A stretch of 64,000 bases of DNA from assembly GCA_019751915.1 (NCBI GenBank), contig JAIEMS010000007.1, forward strand, positions 1-64,000, read 5' to 3'. The stretch is from Burkholderiaceae bacterium. Its GTDB lineage: Bacteria > Pseudomonadota > Gammaproteobacteria > Burkholderiales > Burkholderiaceae_C. The notes under the pieces are model-generated. The model was not told the origin of the DNA and did not search any database. It saw only the letters and a list, made by a program, of their open reading frames with translations. Position 1 is the stretch's first letter. Each line of letters starts with the position of its first letter. The translations under genes were made by a program, and so were the position numbers. Positions 1-7,272 of this stretch are shown here, piece by piece.

Positions 1-30
1 GACATCACTGGGATAGGACTTTCTGCTCAT
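1..30 (-). CDS. Start of a transposase gene (only 10 codons inside the window)
   Basis: Reading leftwards from the ATG at 30-28, the first ten residues are MSRKSYPSDV. This matches the usual opening of IS5-family DDE transposases (M-x-R-x-x-Y-P-[ST]-D). The frame runs off the left edge. No catalytic residue is visible, so the call rests on this N-terminal signature and on the adjacent IS-like terminus. Confidence 0.4.
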   Translation of the reverse strand, partial: MSRKSYPSDV

Positions 31-75
31 GTTGGACGCAAGAATAAATCAATCAGGAAAGTCCATAACACGCTC
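1..75 (-). mobile_element. End of an insertion sequence, probably IS5 family (partial)
   Basis: On the minus strand the sequence starting at 75 (GAGCGTGTTATGGACTTT) looks like the terminal inverted repeat of an IS5-family element. It is preceded by TTA (78-76), which fits the TNA target duplicated by IS1031-like members. About 45 bases further in, an ATG opens a reading frame that begins like an IS5-family transposase. The element would have inserted into the antitoxin gene at 53-190. The other end lies outside the window, so family, length and target duplication cannot be confirmed here. Confidence 0.5.
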
Positions 76-190
76 TAAGAAAAATACGCACGGCATCGGC
101 AACCGATAGCCCCATAGCAGCCAGCGCTTCGGTCGCTTGGGCCTTGGTTTTTTCATCGACACGGATGTGAAGTGTGGCGCTGTGGGGCAT
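53..190 (-). pseudogene. RelB/DinJ-family antitoxin, truncated by the insertion
   Basis: The frame starts at ATG 190 and gives 45 residues. Residues 1-38 carry the RelB/DinJ N-terminal ribbon-helix-helix signature: LHIRVDEKTK followed by ALAAMGLSVADAVRIFL. After codon 38 the similarity stops exactly where the IS-like end begins (75/76), and the frame closes at a TGA inside that element. An intact antitoxin of this family is about 80-100 residues, so the toxin-neutralising C-terminal half is lost. The cognate toxin would lie further left, outside the window. No intact partner is visible. Confidence 0.7.
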
Positions 191-230
191 GGTTGTTCTT
201 TACTTCATTCAATTTATTTTAATTTATTTT

Positions 231-260
231 AACCAAATTGTGTTACTTGTATAACCAAAT
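231..260. repeat. Direct repeat AACCAAAT in the antitoxin promoter region
   Basis: AACCAAAT occurs at 231-238 and again at 253-260, start to start 22 bases, about two turns of the helix. It lies 40-70 bases upstream of the antitoxin start (190, minus strand) in very AT-rich sequence. RelB-type antitoxins usually repress their own promoter through repeated operators, so this could be that operator. This is inference from position and spacing only. Confidence 0.3.
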
Positions 261-282
261 CTATGTCTACTACGACTTTTAA

Positions 283-480
283 TTAGCGAACGATTTTAGA
301 AATTTTCGCAAAAACTCCGGCAACAGGTGATGCTGGGCAGGAATCTAGCGGAATATGTCCACATTTTGGACATTTCTTAAAAATATCGCCTCCAACCAGT
401 GCGTCACTTATCGGGATTGTAGTTTTTCGCCACCCACAGGATGGACAAGTGTATGTCGTAGGCTTTGGACGAATAGGCAT
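283..480 (-). CDS. Small zinc-ribbon protein (65 aa), function unknown
   Basis: The 65-residue product has two CxxC knuckles, CPSCGW near residues 12-17 and CPKCGH near residues 37-42, separated by about 20 residues. This is the layout of a single rubredoxin-like zinc ribbon. A third Cys follows (DSC). There is no signal peptide or membrane segment. The ATG at 480 lies 12 bases after the stop of the small membrane-protein frame (493), so the two may be cotranscribed. Composition is AT-rich like its neighbours and unlike the GC-rich rest of the window. I do not recognise the family; nucleic-acid or protein binding is possible. Confidence 0.55.
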   Translation of the reverse strand: MPIRPKPTTYTCPSCGWRKTTIPISDALVGGDIFKKCPKCGHIPLDSCPASPVAGVFAKISKIVR

Positions 481-492
481 ATAATTATTCGG

Positions 493-732
493 CTAGTTCT
501 TTTTCTTTTTCTTTTTATTTCTTTTTAACTTCATAGATGCCTCGCCAAAACCATCTCCCTTGGCATTGAATTCCCTATCATAGCCATCGGTTATTTTAAG
601 AACAAGACTCAACCCAAGAAAAGCCACTGCTGTTATTAGGGCAATCGACATTCCTGTTGTAATAGTTAGTGCAGTTGCGCCAACAATTCCACTAACTCCA
701 CTAACACCACCAGTAAGTGGAGTTGCAGCCAA
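493..732 (-). CDS. Small membrane protein, C-terminal part of a split gene
   Basis: The annotated frame of 79 residues needs a TTG start at 732. It has a Gly-rich hydrophobic stretch, a membrane helix (about residues 27-46), a YDREF motif and a Lys-rich tail ending KKKKKKN. The reading frame is open upstream to a TAA at 783-781, and directly beyond that TAA, in the same frame, lies the 38-codon frame 781-897. The extra 16 codons (783-733) are also hydrophobic (TALVLLGASLA). The two pieces look like halves of one small membrane protein with an N-terminal cytosolic domain. It may be a nonsense-mutated pseudogene or an independently started fragment. Confidence 0.45.
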   Translation of the reverse strand: MAATPLTGGVSGVSGIVGATALTITTGMSIALITAVAFLGLSLVLKITDGYDREFNAKGDGFGEASMKLKRNKKKKKKN

Positions 733-780
733 TGATGCACCTAATAAAACTAGAGCAGTTCTAGATATTTTATTAATACC

Positions 781-897
781 TTAGACTTGGTGAATTTTTT
801 CAGCTAGATCACCTATTACAATGATGTCTTCTATTTCGTTCTTGATAGCCCGATCAAGTTCGGGTTTTGTTCTTACTTCAATAGGGTATTCGTTCAT
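781..897 (-). CDS. N-terminal part of the split small membrane protein (38 aa)
   Basis: ATG at 897, with GGA about ten bases upstream, opens a 38-codon frame. Its pattern (IEVRTKPELDRAIKNE, then DIIVIGDLAEKI) is that of a small alpha/beta domain. I have a general memory of this pattern from hypothetical proteins in which it is followed by one or two membrane helices. Here it ends at TAA 783-781 and the hydrophobic part continues in the same frame to 493. A single A-to-T change of AAA (Lys) would produce such a stop. Either the gene is inactivated or it makes a soluble short form. Function unknown. Confidence 0.5.
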   Translation of the reverse strand: MNEYPIEVRTKPELDRAIKNEIEDIIVIGDLAEKIHQV

Positions 898-946
898 TTA
901 ATAATCCATTTTTTGATATTTACTTTATTAGTTTGATGATAAAAAT

Positions 947-2500
947 TCACCGCAAAAACAACCGATAAGCCGGATTCAGCGTTTCCTCAACATACGGATA
1001 CCCCAGCGCCGCCAAAAACGCCTCTAACGCTGCACCATCCTCCGGCGGCACCTGTAACCCAACCAAAATCCGCCCATAATCAGCGCCTTGGTTGCGATAA
1101 TGAAACAGGCTAATATTCCAACTCGGCTGCATTAAACTCAAAAATTTCAACAACGCACCGGGCCGCTCTGGAAAAATAAAGCGCAGCAAGCGCTCATCCT
1201 GCGCCAGCGCCGAACGGCCACCGACCAAATGGCGCAAATGCTCTTTGGCTAAATCGTCGTGCGTTAAATCGAGCGCCTCAAAACCATGCTGACCAAAGGT
1301 TTGCGCCAGCGTTTTCGATTCACCCTTGCCCTGCGTCGTCAGTCCGACAAACACATGGGCGCGCTCCGCGTCGCTGATGCGGTAGTTAAATTCGGTCACG
1401 TTGCGCGGGCCACCGGGCAGGCCGCCAATCACTTCGCAAAAACGCCGAAAACTGCCGCGCTCCTCGGGGATGGTCACGGCCAACAGCGCCTCGCGCTCCT
1501 CGCCCACTTCGGCACGCTCGGCCACAAAGCGCAGGCGGTCAAAGTTCATGTTGGCACCGCACAAAATGGCGGCATAGGTCTCGCCCTGCGTTTGGTGCTG
1601 CTCAACATACTGTTTGATGGCCGCCACCGCCAGCGCCCCAGCAGGCTCGACGATGCTGCGGGTATCGACAAAAATGTCTTTGATGGCGGCGCAGACGGCA
1701 TCGGTATCGACGGTCATAAATTCATCGACCAAGCCGTGGGCGATGCGGAACGTCTCCTCGCCCACCAGCTTGACGGCGGTGCCATCCGAGAACAAACCGA
1801 CATCGGCCAGCGTCACGCGCTCGCCCGCCGCCACCGATTGCAGCATCGCGTCCGAATCGTTCATCTGCACGCCAATCACCTTGATCTCCGGGCGCACCGC
1901 CTTGATGTAGTTGGCAACCCCGGCAATCAGTCCGCCGCCCCCAATGGCGACAAACACGGCATCGAGCCGGGTGCTGCCCAATTTTTGCAATTGGCGCAAA
2001 ATTTCCATGGCAATCGTGCCTTGACCGGCAATCACGTCCGGATCATCAAACGGATGGACAAACGTCAGGCCCTGCTCTTGTTCCAGCTTCAGGGAGTGGG
2101 CGTAGGCATCGGAGTAGCTCTCGCCACACAGCACCACTTCGCCGCCCAAGGCTTGCACCGCGTCAATTTTGAGCTGCGGCGTGGTGGTGGGCATCACGAT
2201 CACGGCGCGCGTGCCCAGCCGCTGGGCGCTCATGGCAACGCCTTGGGCATGGTTGCCCGCTGAGGCGCAAATCACGCCGCGCTCCAATTGCGCGGGCGTG
2301 AGCTGGGCCATCTTGTTGTAAGCACCGCGCAGCTTGAAGCTGAACACGGGTTGCTGGTCTTCACGCTTGAGCAGCACGGTGTTGTGCAAGCGCCGACCCA
2401 AGTTTTTGGCCGGTTCGAGGTCGGTTTCAACCGCCACGTCGTAAACGCGCGCGGTCAAGATTTTTTTCAGGTAATCGAGGGGGGTCAGGTGCGAGGTCAT
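947..2500 (-). CDS. ilvA: Threonine ammonia-lyase (threonine deaminase), biosynthetic
   Basis: PLP enzyme that deaminates L-threonine to 2-oxobutanoate, the first committed step of isoleucine synthesis, in the cytosol. The product is 517 residues, the normal size of the long allosteric form. The PLP lysine lies in SFKLRGAYNK, SAGNHAQG is the next conserved block and the Gly-rich phosphate loop is IGGGGLIAG. Two ACT-like regulatory domains fill the C-terminal third. I chose ATG 2500 (MTSHLTPLDYL); the frame stays open for 75 more codons upstream, but that part crosses a terminator-like hairpin and is not IlvA-like. It stands alone, divergent from the OsmC gene. Feedback inhibition by isoleucine is expected from the family. 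Confidence 0.95.
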   Translation of the reverse strand: MTSHLTPLDYLKKILTARVYDVAVETDLEPAKNLGRRLHNTVLLKREDQQPVFSFKLRGAYNKMAQLTPAQLERGVICASAGNHAQGVAMSAQRLGTRAVIVMPTTTPQLKIDAVQALGGEVVLCGESYSDAYAHSLKLEQEQGLTFVHPFDDPDVIAGQGTIAMEILRQLQKLGSTRLDAVFVAIGGGGLIAGVANYIKAVRPEIKVIGVQMNDSDAMLQSVAAGERVTLADVGLFSDGTAVKLVGEETFRIAHGLVDEFMTVDTDAVCAAIKDIFVDTRSIVEPAGALAVAAIKQYVEQHQTQGETYAAILCGANMNFDRLRFVAERAEVGEEREALLAVTIPEERGSFRRFCEVIGGLPGGPRNVTEFNYRISDAERAHVFVGLTTQGKGESKTLAQTFGQHGFEALDLTHDDLAKEHLRHLVGGRSALAQDERLLRFIFPERPGALLKFLSLMQPSWNISLFHYRNQGADYGRILVGLQVPPEDGAALEAFLAALGYPYVEETLNPAYRLFLR

Positions 2501-2548
2501 CTGACCATCATAGGGGCCACGGCAGGCACCCAAAGCGACCCGAAAAGC

Positions 2549-2581
2549 AAAAAAAAGCCCCAAGCGGTGAGGCTTGGGGCT
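2549..2581 (-). terminator. Rho-independent terminator-like hairpin in the ilvA leader (possible attenuator)
   Basis: On the minus strand AGCCCCAAGC (2581-2572) can pair with GCTTGGGGCT (2565-2556) around a six-base loop, followed at once by a run of T (2557-2551). It points towards ilvA, whose start is at 2500. No gene lies upstream on this strand, so transcripts entering ilvA must pass it. A second, imperfect hairpin (GGCTGGGTTG/GCAACCAGCC) lies just upstream at about 2650-2672. This arrangement suggests transcription attenuation or a short leader RNA. No clear ATG-led leader peptide was found. Confidence 0.45.
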
Positions 2582-2795
2582 GAATCCATCCTTTGAGGAG
2601 ATGGAGGAGACAATGGTTGCAGTGGCCGTTGCGCGGTGGCAATTGCCAAGGCTGGTTGCGATCAACCCAGCCGTGCTAGCGCCTAGTTTAACCCAGTCTG
2701 CGGCAAAAATGTTGCGCCGCAACAAAATTGCCGGTTATTTTGGATAAATTCTGGGTTAGAAACCAAACCCAACAACATTGCAAGGAAGAATCGAC

Positions 2796-3245
2796 ATGGA
2801 ATGCACAGTCAGCTGGACAGGCAACGCGGGCACGCGCTCGGGCATGGGTTTTTTGGCGGAAACCGGCAGCGGCCATACTTTGATGATGGACGGCGCGCCC
2901 GATGCCGCCAACCCGGCCAACGGCGGCCAAAACTTGGCCCCACGCCCGATGGAAGCGGTACTGGCCGGTGCAGGCGGCTGCACTGCCTACGATGTGGTGC
3001 TGATTTTGAAGCGTGGCCGCCACGATGTGCGCGGTTGCAGCGTCAAGCTGACCACCGAACGCGCACAAACCGACCCCAAAGTGTTTACAACGATCCATAT
3101 GCACTTTACCGTCACGGGCAAGGGCGTTTCGGCCCCCGCCGTCGAGCGGGCCATTGCCATGAGCCACGACAAATACTGCTCGGCCAGCATCATGCTGGGC
3201 AAAACGGCGCAAATCACCACCAGCTTCGAGATGGTGGAAGCCTAA
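2796..3245 (+). CDS. OsmC/Ohr-family protein
   Basis: OsmC-like proteins are dimeric, cysteine-dependent peroxidases of the cytosol that reduce organic peroxides. The 149-residue product has both conserved cysteines, one in GAGGCTAYDV and one in KYCSASIML, with the long helix between them. Length and motifs are closest to the YhfA branch, whose substrate is less well defined than that of OsmC or Ohr. ATG 2796 was chosen because AAGGAAG lies at 2782-2788; the TTG 18 bases upstream has none. It is convergent with coq7, the stops being one base apart. Confidence 0.85.
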   Translation: MECTVSWTGNAGTRSGMGFLAETGSGHTLMMDGAPDAANPANGGQNLAPRPMEAVLAGAGGCTAYDVVLILKRGRHDVRGCSVKLTTERAQTDPKVFTTIHMHFTVTGKGVSAPAVERAIAMSHDKYCSASIMLGKTAQITTSFEMVEA

Positions 3246-3246
3246 A

Positions 3247-3864
3247 TTAGATGTAGTGCGCTGTGCCCGTCATGACCTTGGCGGCAACCTTCATCAGAGC
3301 GCGCACAGGCATGGGCAGCTCGACGGCACCGGCCTCGAGTGCGTTGGCCGCGTGGCGCTCTTCGTCGTCTTTCATGCGGGCGACGATGGCGCGCGAGGCT
3401 TCATCTTCCACCGGCAGGCGCTCCAGATGGCTTTGCAAGTGTGCCGAGACTTGGTTTTCCACCTCGACCACAAAGCCCAAACTCACCGCATCGCTGACCT
3501 TGGAGGCCATGACCCCAATGGCAAAAGCACCGGCGTACCACAGCGGATTGAGCAGGCTGGTGCGTTCACCCAGTTCTTGCAAGCGCTCGTGCGTCCACGC
3601 CAAGTGGTCGCCCTCTTCGCGCGCGGCTTGCAGCAAATGGGCGCGCAGGTTCGGGTCTTGGGTCACAGAGGCTTGGGCGGTGTAGAGCGCTTGTGCGCAC
3701 ACTTCCCCCACATGGTTGACGCGCATCAAGGCCCCCGACAGGCGTTGCTGCGCTGGGTCTAAATCGACAAACGGGCAGTGCGATGCGGGGGATTTTTCGT
3801 CCGCGCGGGGGGTGGCAAAAAGCGTTCGCAGGGCAGCGTCGGCAGCAGTCAGCAACTTGTCCAT
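3247..3864 (-). CDS. coq7: Coq7-type demethoxyubiquinone hydroxylase
   Basis: Di-iron carboxylate monooxygenase of the inner membrane face. It hydroxylates the benzoquinol ring late in ubiquinone synthesis (the step done by UbiF in E. coli). The 205-residue product has the duplicated ferritin-like ligands: E in [20 protein letters not shown], then EVENQV and [13 protein letters not shown] 3864 is preceded by TTGGAGA at a good distance. Longer in-frame upstream starts would add a Cys/Arg-rich segment foreign to the family. It ends almost against the OsmC gene, and about 365 bases separate its start from rsmH. Confidence 0.92.
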   Translation of the reverse strand: MDKLLTAADAALRTLFATPRADEKSPASHCPFVDLDPAQQRLSGALMRVNHVGEVCAQALYTAQASVTQDPNLRAHLLQAAREEGDHLAWTHERLQELGERTSLLNPLWYAGAFAIGVMASKVSDAVSLGFVVEVENQVSAHLQSHLERLPVEDEASRAIVARMKDDEERHAANALEAGAVELPMPVRALMKVAAKVMTGTAHYI

Positions 3865-4229
3865 AGGGGTTTCTCCAAAAAAGGCAGAGGGGCGTGCAAG
3901 GCGGCAACAGCAGTGCGAAAATAATCGGATTTTCCGGCGCAAGTTGCCCAGAGCACAATTTTGCCGCTGCCCATGAACGCCCCAGCGCTCGTGGGCTTGT
4001 TATTTTTTGGGCCAAAACAAAACCTAAGTGGTTGATTTTATTGAAAGAAGCGGATGTAACAATCGGTTTGGATGTCAATTCCTGCTACAGTGCAAAACTT
4101 GCAATCGGGTGATAAAGCCTGTGTTTACCCCTCTTTTTCAGGGATTGACCCGCCACAAACCGGTTAGGCAAAAGCCACGCGGGGCACAGTGCCCGGTGTT
4201 TTTTCGGACTTTTCTTTCTGAGACGCGCA
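3865..4229. other. Intergenic region upstream of the dcw cluster; no mraZ
   Basis: These 365 bases between divergent coq7 and rsmH hold no convincing gene. The mraZ gene that opens most dcw clusters is absent, and I see no run of GTGGG repeats (MraZ box). A possible sigma-70 promoter for the plus strand is TTGATT near 4031 and TGTAAC about 17 bases on. A short hairpin GGGCA/TGCCC at 4182-4194 followed by TTTTTT lies just before rsmH and could be a weak attenuator. Confidence 0.4.
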
Positions 4230-5165
4230 GTGATCGACATGCTCCAACACACCACCGTGCTGCTCGACGAGGCAGTGGATGCTCTGCTGGGCAGCGACAG
4301 CGCCCACGGTGCGCCCCCACGCACTTGGATCGATGCCACTTTTGGTCGGGGGGGGCATTCGCGGCGGATACTCTCACGGCTGGCACCAGAAGACAGTCTG
4401 GTCGCTTTCGACAAAGACCCCGAGGCCATCACCGAAGCAGCGCGCATCCAAGATGCGCGTTTTTCGATTCGACACGAGGGTTTTCGCCATTTGGCCGACC
4501 TGCCAGCGGCCAGCGCTGCCGGGGTGCTGATGGACTTGGGCATCAGTTCGCCGCAAATCGATAGCCCCGAGCGTGGCTTTAGTTTTCGGTTTGATGGCCC
4601 GCTCGATATGCGCATGGACACCACACGCGGCCAGAGCGTAGCCCAGTGGTTGGCAGTGGCCGATGCCGGACAAATCGCCCAAGTGGTGCGCGATTACGGC
4701 GAAGAGCGCTTTGCCGGGCCAATTGGCCGGGCCATTGTCGAGCGGCGCGAGCAGCGCGGCCCCTTGAGCACCACCACCGAGTTGGCCGACTTGGTCGCGA
4801 CCGTGGTCAGAACCCGCGAAGCCGGTCAAAACCCGGCCACCCGTACCTTTCAGGCGCTGCGGATTTTTATCAACGGCGAACTCGATGAGCTAGAGCAGGC
4901 ATTGCAGGCCAGCTTGTCGGTGCTGCAACCGGGCGGACGGCTGGTGGTAATTAGCTTTCATTCGCTCGAAGACCGCATCGTTAAGCAGTTCATTGCCAAA
5001 CATGCCAAAGAGGTGTTTGACCGCCGCGCCCCGTTTGCAGCGCCGCAGCCGATGCGTTTGCGGGCGTTAGAGCGCACCAAGCCCAGCGCCGCCGAAGTTG
5101 CGGCCAACCCGCGCGCACGCAGTGCCGTGATGCGCGTGGCCGAGCGCACCGAGGTGCCCGCGTGA
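4230..5165 (+). CDS. rsmH: 16S rRNA (cytosine1402-N4)-methyltransferase RsmH (MraW)
   Basis: SAM-dependent enzyme that methylates N4 of C1402 in the ribosomal decoding centre. At 311 residues it has the normal size. The SAM motif is in [11 protein letters not shown], followed by DKDPEA, and [13 protein letters not shown] and [17 protein letters not shown] are family blocks. The GTG at 4230 or the ATG at 4239 could be the start; neither has a strong Shine-Dalgarno, and [13 protein letters not shown] fits the family either way. It is the first gene of the dcw cluster here, and its stop overlaps the ftsL start (GTGA). Confidence 0.93.
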   Translation: MIDMLQHTTVLLDEAVDALLGSDSAHGAPPRTWIDATFGRGGHSRRILSRLAPEDSLVAFDKDPEAITEAARIQDARFSIRHEGFRHLADLPAASAAGVLMDLGISSPQIDSPERGFSFRFDGPLDMRMDTTRGQSVAQWLAVADAGQIAQVVRDYGEERFAGPIGRAIVERREQRGPLSTTTELADLVATVVRTREAGQNPATRTFQALRIFINGELDELEQALQASLSVLQPGGRLVVISFHSLEDRIVKQFIAKHAKEVFDRRAPFAAPQPMRLRALERTKPSAAEVAANPRARSAVMRVAERTEVPA

Positions 5166-5530
5166 GCCTTGCTGTGATGCCTGTGCACTCGCGCCGCCGC
5201 AACCTCGGTGTGGGCCGAATCAACACACTGCTGCTGCTGTGTGTGCTGGGCAGTGCCTTTTATTTGGTGCGCACCCAATACCAGTCGCGCCTGCTTTACA
5301 CCGCCCTAGACCGGGCGGTGGCCGAGGCGCGCCAGCTCGAAACCGAGCACGAGCGGCTGGAAGTCGAAAAACGCGCCCAAGCCACGCCTTTGCGCGTCGA
5401 GACCATGGCACGCGACAAGTTGTCGATGCAAACGGCCACCCCGGCCATTACCCATTACGTTGCCAATCCGGTGCCCGTTCAGTTGCCATCGCAGGGCGTT
5501 GCACCTGCGCCTGTCAAGGTCAGCCCATGA
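5162..5530 (+). CDS. ftsL: Cell division protein FtsL
   Basis: Small bitopic inner-membrane protein of the FtsQLB complex, which activates septal wall synthesis by FtsWI. The 122-residue product has a short basic N-terminus, one membrane helix ([15 protein letters not shown], about residues 22-37) and a periplasmic coiled coil rich in E/R/L. The C-terminal tail is Pro/Val-rich. FtsL is poorly conserved, so the call leans on size, topology and position between rsmH and ftsI. The GTG start at 5162 overlaps the rsmH stop by four bases and the stop overlaps ftsI in the same way. Confidence 0.9.
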   Translation: MSLAVMPVHSRRRNLGVGRINTLLLLCVLGSAFYLVRTQYQSRLLYTALDRAVAEARQLETEHERLEVEKRAQATPLRVETMARDKLSMQTATPAITHYVANPVPVQLPSQGVAPAPVKVSP

Positions 5531-7272
5531 GTCGCAGTGTTCTGTATGCGTCCAGCCCCCTGCTGGCGAGCAAAACGCCAGTTTGGCGCAGCAAATTTAT
5601 CGTTGCCCTGATTGGCTTGGGTTTTATTGGCTTGGGCACACGCGCTGCCTATGTGCAGGTGGTGGGCAATGAGTTCTTTCAGCACCAAGGCGAAGTGCGC
5701 TTTGCCCGCACGCTGGAGCTGCCCGCCAACCGGGGCAAAATTGTCGATCGCAACGGCCTGATTTTGGCTTCGAGCGTCCCGGCGGCCAGTATCTGGGCCA
5801 TCCCGGAAGACGTGGACGAAGACGAACCGGGCGTGCCAGCCAAGCTCAAAGAGCTGGCCCGCTTGATTGAGATGCCACTGGCCGAATTGCAGGCCAAACT
5901 GGCCGATGACGACAAAACCTTTGTCTGGCTCAAACGCCAGCTCGACTGGGATGTCGGCCAACAAGTGGCTGCGCTGGGCATCAAGGGCATTTACCAGCGC
6001 AAAGAATACAAGCGCCAGTACCCCGAGGGCGAATCGTCGGCCCACGTTGTCGGTTTTACCAACGTCGAAGACAAGGGCCAAGAAGGTATGGAGTTGGCCT
6101 TCAACGACCTGTTGGCAGGCAAGGCCGGTTCCCGCCGCGTCCTGAAAGACCGCATGGGCCGCGTGGTCGAGGGCATTGGCGAGGACATCTTGCCGCTGGC
6201 TGGGCGCGATATGCAGTTGTCCATCGACAGCAAGGTGCAGTTTTTTGCTTACCAAAAGCTGCGCGACCAAGTGGCTGCGCACAAAGCCAAAGCGGGCAGC
6301 GTGGTGGTGCTCGATGCCGTGACCGGCGAAGTATTGGCACTGGCCAATTACCCCAGTTACTTGCCCGACAAGCGCAAAAACCTGACCGGCGAACAACTGC
6401 GCAACCGCGCCATCACCGACACCTTTGAGCCGGGTTCGACCATGAAGCCGTTCACCATCGGACTGGCGCTCGAATCTGGGCGGGTGCGCCCCGACACCAT
6501 TGTCGATACCAACCCGGGCCGCATCACCATTACCGGATCGACCATTTCCGATACCCACAACTATGGCGTACTGACGGTCGAAGGCGTGATCCAAAAGTCC
6601 AGTAACGTCGGCACCACCAAGCTGGCCATGCAGATGCCCGCGCGCGAGATGTGGGAGACGTTTTCTGCCGCCGGTTTTGGACAAAAACCGCAAATTGGCT
6701 TTCCCGGCGCGGTCAGTGGCCGCTTGCGGCCCTACAAAACGTGGCGGCCGGTCGAGCAAGCCACCATGTCGTATGGCTACGGTTTGTCGGCCAGTTTGTT
6801 CCAGATGGCGCGTTCGTACACGGTGTTTGCCCACAACGGCGAGATCATTCCGGCCACCATGCTCAAGACTTCTGCGCCTGCGGTCGGGGTGCCGGTGTTC
6901 TCGCAGCGCACCGCCGACCAAGTTCGCAAAATGCTGCAAATGGCCGCTGGCCCCGGTGGTACCGGGCAAAAGGCGCAAACCGTTGGTTATTCGGTCGGCG
7001 GAAAGTCCGGTACCGCGCGCAAACAAATCGGTAAAAGCTACGCTGCGGGCAAATACCGGGCGTGGTTTACCGGCATGGCCCCGATTGAAAAGCCCCGCAT
7101 CATCGTGGCGGTGATGATCGACGAACCGAGCAACGGACAGGTGTACGGCGGCTTGGTGGCCGCCCCTGTGTTCAGCGAGGTGGTGCAGCAAACGCTGCGC
7201 ATGATGGGCGTGCAGCCCGATATGAACGTCAAGCCCCAAGTGGCCGCCGAACCCGTCGAGGAGTCGCTCTGA
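5527..7272 (+). CDS. ftsI: Peptidoglycan D,D-transpeptidase FtsI (PBP3)
   Basis: Class B penicillin-binding protein that cross-links peptidoglycan at the septum. The 581-residue product has an N-terminal membrane anchor (about residues 24-42), a PBP dimerisation/pedestal domain and a C-terminal transpeptidase domain. The catalytic triad of motifs is complete: S304-T-M-K307, S358-S-N360 and K493-S-G495. The ATG at 5527 overlaps the ftsL stop (ATGA); longer in-frame upstream starts lie inside ftsL and are rejected. It works with the SEDS polymerase FtsW encoded downstream. Confidence 0.96.
   Translation: MSRSVLYASSPLLASKTPVWRSKFIVALIGLGFIGLGTRAAYVQVVGNEFFQHQGEVRFARTLELPANRGKIVDRNGLILASSVPAASIWAIPEDVDEDEPGVPAKLKELARLIEMPLAELQAKLADDDKTFVWLKRQLDWDVGQQVAALGIKGIYQRKEYKRQYPEGESSAHVVGFTNVEDKGQEGMELAFNDLLAGKAGSRRVLKDRMGRVVEGIGEDILPLAGRDMQLSIDSKVQFFAYQKLRDQVAAHKAKAGSVVVLDAVTGEVLALANYPSYLPDKRKNLTGEQLRNRAITDTFEPGSTMKPFTIGLALESGRVRPDTIVDTNPGRITITGSTISDTHNYGVLTVEGVIQKSSNVGTTKLAMQMPAREMWETFSAAGFGQKPQIGFPGAVSGRLRPYKTWRPVEQATMSYGYGLSASLFQMARSYTVFAHNGEIIPATMLKTSAPAVGVPVFSQRTADQVRKMLQMAAGPGGTGQKAQTVGYSVGGKSGTARKQIGKSYAAGKYRAWFTGMAPIEKPRIIVAVMIDEPSNGQVYGGLVAAPVFSEVVQQTLRMMGVQPDMNVKPQVAAEPVEESL

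Noticed and set aside
1286-2263. Plus-strand frame of 325 codons opposite ilvA
   Set aside because: It mirrors ilvA codon structure, has a His/Gln/Arg-rich composition typical of antisense shadows and has no recognisable motif.
2501-2725. 75-codon N-terminal extension of ilvA
   Set aside because: It would be translated through a terminator-like hairpin and has no similarity to threonine deaminases; MTSHLTPLDYL at 2500 fits the family.
5479-7239. Minus-strand frame of 586 codons opposite ftsI
   Set aside because: Long only because of high GC; the ftsI frame has all PBP motifs, and this one has none.
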